Both the position numbers and the translations under genes were made by a program. DNA of 64,000 nucleotides from CAZUYC01 sp964624475 (GTDB lineage Bacteria; Myxococcota_A; UBA9160; SMWR01): positions 1-64,000 of the forward strand of contig CAZUYC010000015.1 in assembly GCA_964624475.1 (NCBI GenBank), in the 5' to 3' direction. Below, one piece after another: positions 43,247 through 52,665 of the stretch (position 1 is the stretch's first letter; each line of letters opens with the position of its first letter). The notes under the pieces were generated by a model. That model saw only the letters and a list, made by a program, of their open reading frames with translations. It was not told the DNA's origin and ran no database searches.

Positions 43247-44800
43247 TCACGGCCCCCTTCCTGCTTCCATCCCCGCGTCGACCGTCGGCTGTCTGCGGAT
43301 CACCCGACCGGGCAGGCGGCCGGTCGTCCGGCCGTTCTCGTAGACGATCTCGCCGTTCACCCAGACCGTGTGGATCCCGACGGAGAGGGCGTGCGGTGCC
43401 TCGGGTGTGGCCCGGTCCAGCACGCGGCTCGGATCGAAGAGGACCAGGTCGGCCGCCATCCCGGGAGCGATCGCACCGCGATCCCGGATTCCCACGTGGG
43501 CCGCCGCGAGCTGGCTCGCCTTGTGGACGGCGGTGGCGAGATCCAGGATCCGGCGCTCTCGCACGTAGCGCCCGAGAACGCGCGGATAGGAGCCGAATCC
43601 GCGCGGGTGGGACCCGGCGAGCGAGCCGTCCGTGCACAGGTTGGTGTGCGGCCAGCGCATGAGACGTTCGATGTCCGCCTCCTGCATGCTCGTGGCGATG
43701 ACCGTCTCGACCTCCTCCTCCCCCGTCTCCTTCCGGAAGGCCTCGGCCTCGCGGATCAGCTCGACGAGCGTCGTCGCCGGATCGACGCCCCGCATCTCCG
43801 CCACTTCGCGCAGCGTCCTTCCCACGTAGGCGGGATTGGGCTCGTACTCGCCCAGATAGGCCTGGTCCGGAGTGGTGATCTCGGAGAGGGCGAACGCCGC
43901 GGCCTCCAGATCCTCGAAGTTCCGGTCGGGAAAGAGCACGCTGAGGGTCGATTCCCAATAGGTGTAGGGATAGATGTCGGCCGTGACGTCTACCCCCGCC
44001 TCCCGCGCCTCGTCGAGGATCCGGATCAGATTCTCCGCCTTGCCGAGATTCCGGCGCAGGGCGAGCTTGATGTGCGAGATCTGCACCGGGATCGCGGCCT
44101 CGCGTCCGATGCGGAGGATCTCCTCGATCGCGTCCCAGAAACGGCGATCCTCGCTCCGGATGTGGCTGATGTAGCGCCCCCCGGCCCCGGCGGCCTCGCG
44201 CGCCAGCGCGAGCACCTCCTCGGTAGTGGAGTAGATCCCCGGGTCGTACTCCAGGCCCGTGGCCAGACCGAGCGCGCCCGCCGCCATCTCGCTCCGCAGC
44301 AGCGCGCGCATCCGATCGATCTCGTCCGACGCAGCCGGGCGCCGGAACTCCTCGCCCAGGACCCGCTGCCGGATCGTCCCGAAGCCGGCGTAGGAGGCGA
44401 CGTTGATCGCGGCGCCCTCCCGCTCCAGTCGGAGGAAGAAGTCCTCCAGCGGGTAGGGCGACTCGCCGTCCTGCCCGACGATCACGCTGGTGATCCCCTG
44501 GCTGACCGCGGCCAGGGCCTCGGGATGCTCCGGGAGATCGGCGTCCGCATGGCTGTGGGTGTCGATCCAGCCGGGTGCCAGGGTCCGTCCGCCCGCGTCG
44601 ACGAGCGAGTCCCGAGGCGACGTCTCGATGGATCCCACCGCGGCGATGCGGTCGCCGACGATGCGCACCGACGCGGGGCGGGGCGGTGCCCCGGTTCCGT
44701 CGAGGACGCTCGCGTTCACGATCAGCGTCGAGCGCGTGCCGTCCGCGGCCCCGGCACAGGCGGTCAGCACCAGGATCGAGAGGAGCGCGCTGGGTCTCAC
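43247..44800 (-). CDS. N-acyl-D-amino-acid deacylase family lipoprotein
   Basis: 517 residues. A short lipoprotein signal ends in LVLTAC (C15). The D-aminoacylase metal site is H82/H84 in IDTHSHADADL. It is followed by VGQDGESPYPL, ISHIRSEDRRFWDAI, VQISHIKLA, TADIYPYTYW and CTDGSLAGSHPRGFGSYPRVLG, all typical of the family. These enzymes remove acyl groups from N-acyl-D-amino acids. The GTG start at 44800 overlaps the upstream S9 peptidase stop as GTGA, so the two are co-translated. The pair points to use of acylated or D-amino-acid peptides outside the cytoplasm. An open frame upstream of this start is antisense or shadow sequence. Confidence 0.92.
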   Translation of the reverse strand: MRPSALLSILVLTACAGAADGTRSTLIVNASVLDGTGAPPRPASVRIVGDRIAAVGSIETSPRDSLVDAGGRTLAPGWIDTHSHADADLPEHPEALAAVSQGITSVIVGQDGESPYPLEDFFLRLEREGAAINVASYAGFGTIRQRVLGEEFRRPAASDEIDRMRALLRSEMAAGALGLATGLEYDPGIYSTTEEVLALAREAAGAGGRYISHIRSEDRRFWDAIEEILRIGREAAIPVQISHIKLALRRNLGKAENLIRILDEAREAGVDVTADIYPYTYWESTLSVLFPDRNFEDLEAAAFALSEITTPDQAYLGEYEPNPAYVGRTLREVAEMRGVDPATTLVELIREAEAFRKETGEEEVETVIATSMQEADIERLMRWPHTNLCTDGSLAGSHPRGFGSYPRVLGRYVRERRILDLATAVHKASQLAAAHVGIRDRGAIAPGMAADLVLFDPSRVLDRATPEAPHALSVGIHTVWVNGEIVYENGRTTGRLPGRVIRRQPTVDAGMEAGRGP

Positions 44801-46950
44801 TTGGCCCCGGCCGTGCGCTCTCCCTTCAGATACCTGCCGAACCAGGCCAGGTAGCGCCCGCTCAGGTCCCTGGCGTGCGACGGGGTGTCGATGCCGTGAG
44901 ACTCGTCCGGGTAGACCACCAGCTCGCTGGGCACGCCCCGCAGCTTGAGCGCCAGGAAGAGCTGCTCCGAGTTGATGATGGGGACGTTCCAGTCCTCCTT
45001 GCCACCCAGAATCAAGGTAGGCGTCACGACCCGCTCGACCCGGTTGAAGGGCGAGAGCTTCTCGTAGAGCTGCCGGCCCTCGGGCGTCCAGGGCAGGCCG
45101 AGCTCGTCGACCCACCAGCGCTGGTAGTGGTCGTGGCCGAAGTTCGTCACGTAGAGCGTGGCGCTCGCGCCGGTGGCCGCCGCCTTGAAGCGCTCGGTCC
45201 GCGTGATGACGTGATTGGTGAGCATGCCCCCGTAGGACCAGCCGGTGACGCCGAGGCGCTCGGAGTCGGCCCAGCCTTGGTTGACGACGTAATCCACCGC
45301 GGCCAGCACGTCCTCGTAGTCCCGCTCGCCCCAGGCCTGCCAGATCGCCAGGCAGAAGTCCTGGCCGTATCCGGTGGAGCCCCTGGGATTGGGCATGACG
45401 ACGACGTATCCGTTCGCGGCGTAGAGCTGGCCCTCGAAATTGAAGCTCCAGTCGTGCTGTGCCTGGGGTCCGCCGTGGATCAACAGGATGCCCGGGTAGC
45501 GGCGGCCGGAGGAGAAGCCCGGCGGCTTGATGACGAAGGCCTCGATCTCGGTGCCGTCCCGGCTGGGGAAGCGGATCTCCGCCACCTCGCCGAGGCGGAG
45601 GGAAGCCAGCACTTCGTCGTTCACGTGGGATCGCCGCTCGAGCTTGCCATCGGCGAGCAGGAAGACCTCGCCCGGCAGATGGGGCTCGGAGACCAGGGCG
45701 GCGATCGCGCCGGACGGACCCTGATCGAAGGCGCTCACCATGCGAGAACCGTCGACCAGTCGGACGAGCTCGCCTCCGGACGGGGAGACGCGAGCCAGGT
45801 TCTGCTCGCCGCTGTCCTCGAGGAGGAAGGTGATCGAATCCCCGCGCCTGGAGAATCGGGGCTGGGAGATCATGCGGTCGAGATCCTGGGTCAGCAGCTT
45901 CGAATCGCCGCCCGCCGGCGAGGAGATCGCCAGATGGTAGGTGGCGTAGAGGGCGGTGCTGTCCGTCTCCGTGTTCGACGTATGCGCGATGAGCTTGCCG
46001 TCGGGGCTCCAGCTCGGTGCGGCGTCGGATCCGGGATTGCTCGTGACCCGGAGCAGGCGGGCTCCCCGATCGCCCTTGTCGGCATCCACCACCCAGATGT
46101 CGGTGTTGTAGTTGGCATCGGGGTCGTCCGTGCGATTGCTGACGAAGGCGATCCGGGTGCCGTCCGGCGACCAGGCGGGCTGCGAGCTCTCGCAGCCGGG
46201 AAGGGTGGACTCGCAGTAGTCGTCGAAGTCGCCCGATGTGATCTGCTGGATCTTCTTCGTGGCCAACTCGAGGACGTAGAGGTGGTTGCGGCGGCTGTCG
46301 AGGTAGCCGACGTAGTCCTGCTTGAACTGCCGGCGGGTCACGACCCAGGGCGGCGGCGTCTTCTTCTCGTACTCCTCGCCCTTCTCCTCGGCCTGCTGGG
46401 CTTCGAGCTCCTCGGGCCTGGGATCCTTCAGGACCAGGAGCATTCGCTTGCCGTCCGGCGACCACTCGAAGAACTCGACCTTCTGCGCCGTGTCGGTGAG
46501 CTGGACGGCCTCGCCGCCCTCCCGAAAGAGGGTCCAGACCTGTCTCTTTTCCTCCGCGTCCTCGTCCTCGCCTGCGCCCCGGGAGCTCAGAAAGGCCAGG
46601 TACCGGCCATCGGGGCTCCAGCGGGGAGAGGAGGAGTCCTCGTCCTTCGCGGACAGGGGGAGCGCCTCGCCGCCGCCGGCCGGCACCATCCAGATCCGGG
46701 TCTTCGATTCGTCCTCCTTCAGGTCCTGGGTCGCGACGGTGTAGGCGACCCAGCGACCGTCCGGTGAGATCCGCGGGTCTCCCACCTGCCGGAGGGCGAA
46801 CTGGTCGTCCACCGCGAGCAGGCGGCGTTCGCTGCCGGCAGCGGCGGCACGAGATGCCGTCGCCGAGAGCGCCGACCAGACGCCGTAAAACAGGCCGCAG
46901 AGCAGGGCAGGCGCCGCGAGTCCCAGCAATGCCCTGCGTTCGGTTCTCAC
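44797..46950 (-). CDS. S9-family prolyl oligopeptidase-type peptidase
   Basis: 717 residues. The N-terminus has a membrane or signal segment (LLGLAAPALLCGLFYGVWSA). The beta-propeller region contains repeated blade motifs (RISPDGRWVAYTV, PRWSPDGRYLAFLS, PAWSPDGTRIAFVS). The hydrolase triad is S572 (GVTGWSYGGML), D653 (GGKEDWNVP) and H685 (DESHGID). The acidic insert DEDAEEKRQ and the EELEAQQAEEKGEEYEKK stretch are typical of this subgroup. It should cleave oligopeptides outside the cytoplasm. It begins the operon with the D-aminoacylase and is 147 bp from the divergent kamA gene. A second S9 enzyme lies at 10-12 kb. Confidence 0.93.
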   Translation of the reverse strand: MRTERRALLGLAAPALLCGLFYGVWSALSATASRAAAAGSERRLLAVDDQFALRQVGDPRISPDGRWVAYTVATQDLKEDESKTRIWMVPAGGGEALPLSAKDEDSSSPRWSPDGRYLAFLSSRGAGEDEDAEEKRQVWTLFREGGEAVQLTDTAQKVEFFEWSPDGKRMLLVLKDPRPEELEAQQAEEKGEEYEKKTPPPWVVTRRQFKQDYVGYLDSRRNHLYVLELATKKIQQITSGDFDDYCESTLPGCESSQPAWSPDGTRIAFVSNRTDDPDANYNTDIWVVDADKGDRGARLLRVTSNPGSDAAPSWSPDGKLIAHTSNTETDSTALYATYHLAISSPAGGDSKLLTQDLDRMISQPRFSRRGDSITFLLEDSGEQNLARVSPSGGELVRLVDGSRMVSAFDQGPSGAIAALVSEPHLPGEVFLLADGKLERRSHVNDEVLASLRLGEVAEIRFPSRDGTEIEAFVIKPPGFSSGRRYPGILLIHGGPQAQHDWSFNFEGQLYAANGYVVVMPNPRGSTGYGQDFCLAIWQAWGERDYEDVLAAVDYVVNQGWADSERLGVTGWSYGGMLTNHVITRTERFKAAATGASATLYVTNFGHDHYQRWWVDELGLPWTPEGRQLYEKLSPFNRVERVVTPTLILGGKEDWNVPIINSEQLFLALKLRGVPSELVVYPDESHGIDTPSHARDLSGRYLAWFGRYLKGERTAGAK

Positions 46951-47097
46951 GAGGGGTCCCTCCTGGATGGTCGCCGTGGGCCGGCGCTAGCATACTGCGA
47001 GCCAGCCCCCCGTGGACCCACGGTCCGGGGATCTCAGGCAGCCGACCGCACCGGCCGAAGGGATGCGCGGGGGCGCTATCCTGCTGCGGGGGCCGAC

Positions 47098-48534
47098 ATG
47101 AGCGATAGCGTGGCGAGAGTACACGTCGGGGGCACACCGACGAACGTGCGTCCCAAGCGCGAGCTGGGCAGGGTCCAGGCCGCGGAGCAGCCCTTCGAGT
47201 ACCCGCTCCGGCGCGAGTACGTCGAGCCGGACTGGACGCGCCTGCCCGGCTTCGCGGAGGTGACGAAGCCGGACTGGGAGTCGGCCCAGTGGCAGCGGAA
47301 GCACACGGTGAAGAACCTCGCCGAGCTCAAGCGGGCGCTCGGGCACCACCTGGGCGACGATCTCTACGCCGACATCGAACGCGACCAGCGGGAGCGCGCC
47401 ACGATGTCGATGCTGATCCCCCCCCACATGATCAACACGATGGACGAGCGCGACCTGCGCGGCGACCCCGTCCGTCTCTACATGGCGCCGGCCTTCAGCG
47501 ACCGGGACCCCGAGTGGCCGAGCCACCCGATGGCGAGCCGCGACTCGCTGCACGAGGCCGACATGTGGGCCGTGGAAGGGCTCACCCACCGCTACCCCAC
47601 CAAGGTCCTCGCCGAGATGATCCCGACCTGCCCGCAGTACTGCGGGCACTGCACGCGGATGGATCTCGTCGGCAACGACACCTCGCAGGTCCTCAAGTAC
47701 AAGTTCGAGCGCAAGCAGCAGGACCGCTGGGACGCGATGCTCGACTACCTGGCCCGGACCCCGTCCGTTCGCGACGTGGTGGTGTCGGGCGGCGACGTCG
47801 CGAACGTGCCGATCAAGCGCCTGCAGGAGTGGCTGTTCAAGCTGATGGACCTGCCGAACATCCGCGACGTGCGCCTGGCGACCAAGGGGGTGATGGGCAT
47901 CCCCCAGCACTTCCTCCAGGACGAGGTGCTCGCGGGCTACGAGGCCATCGCGAAGCGCGCTCGCGAGCGCGAGATCGAGATCGCGATCCACGCGCACGTG
48001 AACTCGGCGCAGCAGGTGACGCCGCTCTTCGGAAGGGCCGTGCGGGCCCTCCTCGACATGGGCTACCGCGCCGTCCGCAACCAGGGCGTGCTGCTGCGCG
48101 GAGTCAACACGACGCCGAACCAGCTCCTCGAGCTGTGCTTCATGCTGATGGACCACGCGAAGGTGGTCCCCTACTACTTCTACCTCTGCGACATGATCCC
48201 GAACGCCGAGCACTGGCGGCTCGCGCTCTGGGAGGCGCAGGAGCTGCAGATGGCGATCATGGGCTATCTGCCGGGCTTCACGACGCCGAGGTTCATCTGC
48301 GACGTCGCGTTCGTCGGCAAGCGCTGGGTCCACATGGTGAACTCGTACGACCGGGTGAACGGCATCTCGTACTGGCGGAAGAACTACCGCACGGGCATCG
48401 AGCACGACGATCCGGAGGCCCTCTCCCGCGAGTACCCGGCGTACGACCCGATCTCCACCCTGCCCGACGCGGGCAAGGAGTACTGGCGGCGCTACCTCGG
48501 CGAGCAGGGCGGCAAACGAGCCGAGTCGGCTTGA
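47098..48534 (+). CDS. kamA: Lysine 2,3-aminomutase family radical SAM enzyme
   Basis: 478 residues. The radical SAM cluster cysteines are C178, C182 and C185 in TCPQYCGHCTRM. The body has VVVSGGDVANVPIKRLQEWL, VRLATKGVMGIPQHF and IAIHAHVNSAQQV, as in KamA. Enzymes of this family move the amino group of lysine (or glutamate) to C3 with PLP and SAM. This one has an N-terminal extension of about 90 residues before the usual WESAQWQRKH start and is longer than clostridial KamA. Glutamate 2,3-aminomutase activity cannot be ruled out. The aminotransferase gene follows after 20 bp. Confidence 0.88.
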   Translation: MSDSVARVHVGGTPTNVRPKRELGRVQAAEQPFEYPLRREYVEPDWTRLPGFAEVTKPDWESAQWQRKHTVKNLAELKRALGHHLGDDLYADIERDQRERATMSMLIPPHMINTMDERDLRGDPVRLYMAPAFSDRDPEWPSHPMASRDSLHEADMWAVEGLTHRYPTKVLAEMIPTCPQYCGHCTRMDLVGNDTSQVLKYKFERKQQDRWDAMLDYLARTPSVRDVVVSGGDVANVPIKRLQEWLFKLMDLPNIRDVRLATKGVMGIPQHFLQDEVLAGYEAIAKRAREREIEIAIHAHVNSAQQVTPLFGRAVRALLDMGYRAVRNQGVLLRGVNTTPNQLLELCFMLMDHAKVVPYYFYLCDMIPNAEHWRLALWEAQELQMAIMGYLPGFTTPRFICDVAFVGKRWVHMVNSYDRVNGISYWRKNYRTGIEHDDPEALSREYPAYDPISTLPDAGKEYWRRYLGEQGGKRAESA

Positions 48535-48554
48535 GGAGCAGGGAGACCCGCCTC

Positions 48555-49946
48555 ATGCCCACGCAGGAATCCCTGGAGTCCTCCGCGGCGTCCGTCATGC
48601 CGCCCCCGTATCCGGGCGAGTACCCCAAGATCGTGGTCTCGCCGCCGGGCCCGAAGGCCAGGGCGTGGAACGCCCGGGACCGGAAGGTCGTCTCACAGAA
48701 CCTGACGCCGGACTACGAGCTGGTCGTCGACCGCGCCTCGGGGATGGTGGTCGAGGACCTGGACGGAAACCGCTACCTCGACTTCGCGGCCGGCATCTCC
48801 ACCGCGTCCACCGGGCACTGCCATCCCGAGGTGGTGAAGGCGATCCAGCAGCAGGCCGAGCGCCTGCTCCACATCTGCTACACCGACTTCCACTACCCGG
48901 CCTACATCGAGCTCTGCGAGACGCTCGCGCAGCTGGCGCCGATGTCCGGGCGCAAGCGCGTATTCCTGTCGAACTCCGGGGCGGAGGCGGTGGAGACGGC
49001 GATCAAGCTGGCGCGCGTCCGCACCGGCCGGCAGAAGATCGTCGCGTTCTACGGCGCCTTCCATGGCCGCACGCTGGGCACGCTGACGCTCACCGCCAGC
49101 AAGCCGGTGCAGCGGATCGGGTACGGGCCGCTGCTGCCGGAGGTCTACCACACCCACTTCTCGTACTGTTATCGCTGCCCGGTCAACCGGAAGCCGGACT
49201 CCTGTGACGTCCAGTGCCTCGACCTGCTGACCGACTCGATGTTCCAGCACACGGTCCCCCCGCAGGAGGTCGCGGCCGTGCTGGTGGAGCCCGTGCAGGG
49301 AGAGGGAGGCTTCATCCCTCCGCACCCTGAATTCCTACCCCGCCTGCAGACCCTCTGCCGCGAGCACGGCATCCTGCTGATCGCGGACGAGGTGCAGTGC
49401 GGCATGGGCCGCACCGGCAAGCTCTTCGCCTCCGAGCACTTCGGGCTCGACCCGGACATCTTCATCCTGGCCAAGGGGATCGCGTCGGGACTGCCGATCT
49501 CGGCCGTGATCGCGCGGGACGAGGTGATGAAGTGGAACGACGGGGGTCACGGCAGCACCTTCGGCGGCAACCCGCTGTCCTGTCAGGCGGCGCTGGCCAC
49601 GCTGCGGCTCTTGCGCGGCGGTCTGATCGACAATGCAGGCCGGGTCGGAGCGGGGCTGCTCGCGAAGCTGCGCGGACTCATGGACCGGCATACGCTGATC
49701 GGCGACGTGCGCGGCATCGGCCTCATGATCGGGATCGAGATCGTGCGCGATCGCGATACGAGGGTGGCGGCACCGGACGAGCGCCAACGCATCGTCCGCC
49801 GGGCGTTCGAGCGGGGCCTGCTCACGCTCCCGTGCGGGAAGTCGACGATCCGCCTCTCCCCGCCGCTGATCTGCACCGACTCCGATGCGGACAAGGCGGT
49901 ATCGATTCTCGACGAGGTGCTGACCGAGATCAGCGCCGAGCGCTGA
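48555..49946 (+). CDS. Class III PLP aminotransferase (GabT-like)
   Basis: 463 residues. Motifs include YLDFAAGISTASTGHCHPEV (N-terminal), FLSNSGAEAVETAIKLAR, AFYGAFHGRTLGTLTLTASK, VEPVQGEGGFIPPHPEF, LIADEVQCGMGRTG with the PLP aspartate, and the PLP lysine K307 in FILAKGIASGLP. STFGGNPLSC completes the site. The best family guess is 4-aminobutyrate or beta-amino acid:2-oxoglutarate aminotransferase. A cysteine-rich insert (CYRCPVNRKPDSCDVQC) is less common and may bind metal. Directly after kamA (20 bp), it may remove the amino group of the beta-lysine product. Confidence 0.9.
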   Translation: MPTQESLESSAASVMPPPYPGEYPKIVVSPPGPKARAWNARDRKVVSQNLTPDYELVVDRASGMVVEDLDGNRYLDFAAGISTASTGHCHPEVVKAIQQQAERLLHICYTDFHYPAYIELCETLAQLAPMSGRKRVFLSNSGAEAVETAIKLARVRTGRQKIVAFYGAFHGRTLGTLTLTASKPVQRIGYGPLLPEVYHTHFSYCYRCPVNRKPDSCDVQCLDLLTDSMFQHTVPPQEVAAVLVEPVQGEGGFIPPHPEFLPRLQTLCREHGILLIADEVQCGMGRTGKLFASEHFGLDPDIFILAKGIASGLPISAVIARDEVMKWNDGGHGSTFGGNPLSCQAALATLRLLRGGLIDNAGRVGAGLLAKLRGLMDRHTLIGDVRGIGLMIGIEIVRDRDTRVAAPDERQRIVRRAFERGLLTLPCGKSTIRLSPPLICTDSDADKAVSILDEVLTEISAER

Positions 49947-49980
49947 GCGCGGCGCCGAGCCGGCTCGGCCGGCCCGAGAA

Positions 49981-50025
49981 CTCCGCTCGGCTTCGCCTCG
50001 CTGCGCGCGCGCTCCGCGCGCTTGC
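49981..50025. repeat. GC-rich interspersed repeat, copy C
   Basis: The third copy, CTCCGCTCGGCTTCGCCTCG followed by CTGCGCGC and CTTGC. It fills most of the gap between the convergent aminotransferase and CoA-transferase genes, so it may also act in termination. Confidence 0.45.
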
Positions 50026-50027
50026 CG

Positions 50028-51377
50028 TCACTTCGGGAGATTCTCCACGAACCTCGCCGAGGTCGAGGCGCGGACCTGCTCCAGGCCGACGCCGGGCATC
50101 AGCTCGATCAGGCAGAGCTCGCCCCGATCGAAGGAGAACACCGCGAGTTCCGTGATGACCATGTCGACCGCGTTGCGGGCCGTGAGCGGCAGATCGCATT
50201 CGGAGACCAGCTTCGGGCTCCCGTCGGGGTTGGTGTGGGTCATGGTGATGATGAGCCGCTTGGCTCCCGAGGCCAGGTCCATCGCGCCGCCGACGCCGAG
50301 CAGCGGCTTCCCCGGCACCGCCCAGTTCGCCAGGTTCGCGCCTGCATCCACCTGTAGTCCGCCCATGATGGCCACGTCCACGTGGCCGCCGCGGATCATG
50401 GCGAAGGAATCCGCGCTGTCGAAGTAGCTGGCTCCCGGCAGCGCGGTGACCGGGATCTTGCCGGCGTTCACCGGGTACTCCATCGCCCCGCCCTCCGCGG
50501 GCGCGGGGCCCACGCCCAGCATTCCGTTCTCGCTGTGCAGGATGATCCCGTGCTCTGGCGTGATCAGATCGGCCACCAGGGTGGGAATGCCGACTCCGAG
50601 GTTCACCACGTCACCGCTGCGGAGCTCGGCCAGCGCGCGGCGGGCCATGTTCATGCGCGCCGGATCCACCTTCCTGCCGCTCGACGCCACCGAGGCGGAG
50701 GAGCCCAGCTCCTCGAGGGTCATGCGGGCCTGGACCAGATAATCCACGTAGCAGCCCGGGGTGTGGACGTGGTTGGGATCGATCTCGCCCAGCGGCACGA
50801 TCGTCTCCACTTCGGCGATGACCAGGTCGGCCGCCGTCGCCATCGCCTTGTTGAAGTTCTGCTCGGTCATCCGGTAGACCAGGTTGCCGGCGGTATCGGC
50901 CTTCCAGGCGCGCAGGAAGGCCACGTGGCCGCGCAGCCCCGGCACGAACACGTGCGGCTTGCCGCAGAGGATCCTCGTCTCCGCCTTCTCGGCGATGACC
51001 GTCCCGACCGAGGTCGGGGTGAAGAATCCACCGATCCCCGCGCCGCCCGCGCGCAGCGCCTCGGCCAGCGAGCCCTGGGGCAGGAGCTCCACCTCCAGGG
51101 TCCCCCGCTGTGCCGCCGCCACGGCCTCGGGATTGCTGGTGAAGAACGAGCCGATCGCCTTCTTGATCTGTCCGCTGCGCAGGAGCCGTCCACCGCCCAG
51201 CCCGACCTCGCCCACGTTGTTGGCGATGTAGACGAGCTCCCGCACGCCGGTCTCGGCCAGCGCGTGCAGGAGGTGGACCGGGTTCCCGGTCATGCCGAAG
51301 CCGCCGACCAGGATCGTGTCGCCGGTCTTGACCATGGCCACGGCCTGCTCGAGGGAGATCTGGGGAACTCGTTTCAC
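50028..51377 (-). CDS. Fused alpha-beta 3-oxoacid CoA-transferase
   Basis: 449 residues containing both subunits. The A part has ILVGGFGMTGNP (residues about 22-33) and GTVIAEKAETRIL. The B part starts near residue 215 and has the catalytic glutamate E283 in LHSENGMLGVGP, then GHVDVAIMGGLQVD. Such fusions are known in SCOT-type enzymes, which transfer CoA between succinyl-CoA and acetoacetate or related acids. The GTG at 51377 is just downstream of the thiolase stop and has GACCCAGC upstream; a longer frame overlapping the thiolase was rejected. With the thiolase it forms an acetoacetate to acetyl-CoA module, as used in ketone-body or lysine breakdown. Confidence 0.9.
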   Translation of the reverse strand: MKRVPQISLEQAVAMVKTGDTILVGGFGMTGNPVHLLHALAETGVRELVYIANNVGEVGLGGGRLLRSGQIKKAIGSFFTSNPEAVAAAQRGTLEVELLPQGSLAEALRAGGAGIGGFFTPTSVGTVIAEKAETRILCGKPHVFVPGLRGHVAFLRAWKADTAGNLVYRMTEQNFNKAMATAADLVIAEVETIVPLGEIDPNHVHTPGCYVDYLVQARMTLEELGSSASVASSGRKVDPARMNMARRALAELRSGDVVNLGVGIPTLVADLITPEHGIILHSENGMLGVGPAPAEGGAMEYPVNAGKIPVTALPGASYFDSADSFAMIRGGHVDVAIMGGLQVDAGANLANWAVPGKPLLGVGGAMDLASGAKRLIITMTHTNPDGSPKLVSECDLPLTARNAVDMVITELAVFSFDRGELCLIELMPGVGLEQVRASTSARFVENLPK

Positions 51378-51384
51378 GCTGGGT

Positions 51385-52665
51385 CTACAGCCTCTCGATG
51401 ACGGCGGCTTCCCCCTGACCCACACCCACGCACAGGGTGGCCAGGCCATGCCGCACGGGTTCGCCGAGACCAGCGCGGCGGTGCATCTCGTGGATCAGGG
51501 TGGTGAGGAGCCGGGCACCCGAGCATCCGAGCGGATGCCCCAGGGCGATGGCGCCGCCGTTCACGTTGGTGATGTCCTGGCCGAGCCCGAGCTCCCGCAG
51601 CACCGCGATGGACTGGACCGCGAACGCCTCGTTGAGCTCGGCGAGCTGGATGTCGGCCAGCGAGAGCCCCGCACGGGCGAGCGCCTTCTGGGTGGCGGGC
51701 ACCGGCCCGAGCCCCATCACGCGCGGGTCCACCCCCGCCGCGGCAGAGCCCATCCAGCGCGCCAGCGGCCGGAGCCCGAGCTCGCGGGCCCGGCGCTCGG
51801 ACACGAGCACCAGGGCAGCGGCGCCGTCGTTCGTTCCGCTCGAGTTTCCCGCCGTCACGGTTCCACCGGGTCGGAACACGGGCTTCAGCCTCGAGAGCTG
51901 GTCCAGGTCGGTCGAGAGCCGGAACTCGTCTCCCGTGCGCGTGTACCGGGGAAACTCGTCCGTATCGAAGAGGATGGGATCGCCGCGGCGCTGCGGCACG
52001 GCGACCGGGACGATCTCCCGCCGGAAGCGACCGTCCTGGATCGCCTGCACCGCCCGCGACTGGCTCTGCAGGGCGAACGCATCCTGCTCCTGCCGGGTGA
52101 TCTCGCCGTCCTTGATCTTCCCTTCCCGGCTCATCTGCTGGATGTTCTCTGCGGTCTCCCCCATCGACTCGAGGGGAAAGAGCGCTTCCAGCGCGGGGTT
52201 CGGGAATCTCCAGCCGAGCGTGGTGTCGTAGGCGGTGACGTTGCCCGAGGGTCCGAACGCCTGCGGATTCTTCGGCAGCGCGTACGGCGCGCGCGTCATG
52301 CTCTCGACGCCGCCCGCCACGTACAGCTCGCCTTCCCCGGCCCGGATGGCTCGCGCCGCCTGGTTGACCGCCGAAAGCCCGCTGGCGCACAGGCGGTTGA
52401 CCGTCACGCCGGGAACGGAGTGCGGCAGCCCCGCCAGCAGGAGCCCCATCCGCGCGACGTTCCGGTTGTCCTCCCCGGCCTGGTTCGCGCAGCCCATGAA
52501 CACTTCTTCGACCTGGGCGCCGTCCACCTCCGCGCGGCGGACGGCCTCGCGTATCACCAGGGCCGCCAGGTCGTCGGGACGCACCTGGGCGAGCGCCCCG
52601 CGGATCTGGCCGATGGGCGTGCGCACCGCGCTCACGATCACCACCTCGTTCATGACTCCGTTCAT
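51385..52665 (-). CDS. Thiolase (acetyl-CoA acetyltransferase family)
   Basis: 426 residues. The acyl-enzyme cysteine is C93 in VTVNRLCASGLSAV. NEAFAVQSI and H377 in GHPLGCSGAR follow, and C412 is in LCVGVGQG, the complete thiolase triad. GGVESMTRAPY is also present. It could be the biosynthetic/degradative acetoacetyl-CoA thiolase or a beta-ketoadipyl-CoA thiolase. The ATG at 52665 has GCGGAG at good spacing; the second ATG at 52653 has its GGAG too close. It is the first gene before the CoA-transferase and faces the RAYT patch upstream. Confidence 0.92.
   Translation of the reverse strand: MNGVMNEVVIVSAVRTPIGQIRGALAQVRPDDLAALVIREAVRRAEVDGAQVEEVFMGCANQAGEDNRNVARMGLLLAGLPHSVPGVTVNRLCASGLSAVNQAARAIRAGEGELYVAGGVESMTRAPYALPKNPQAFGPSGNVTAYDTTLGWRFPNPALEALFPLESMGETAENIQQMSREGKIKDGEITRQEQDAFALQSQSRAVQAIQDGRFRREIVPVAVPQRRGDPILFDTDEFPRYTRTGDEFRLSTDLDQLSRLKPVFRPGGTVTAGNSSGTNDGAAALVLVSERRARELGLRPLARWMGSAAAGVDPRVMGLGPVPATQKALARAGLSLADIQLAELNEAFAVQSIAVLRELGLGQDITNVNGGAIALGHPLGCSGARLLTTLIHEMHRRAGLGEPVRHGLATLCVGVGQGEAAVIERL

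Noticed and set aside
43241..43269. TATAAG -10-like box upstream of the methyltransferase
   Set aside because: The matching -35 is poor and the box overlaps the end of the D-aminoacylase gene, so it was not listed as a promoter.
47289..48554. Upstream extension of the aminotransferase frame
   Set aside because: It runs through kamA in a different frame and is arginine/proline-rich; the ATG at 48555 begins the normal enzyme.
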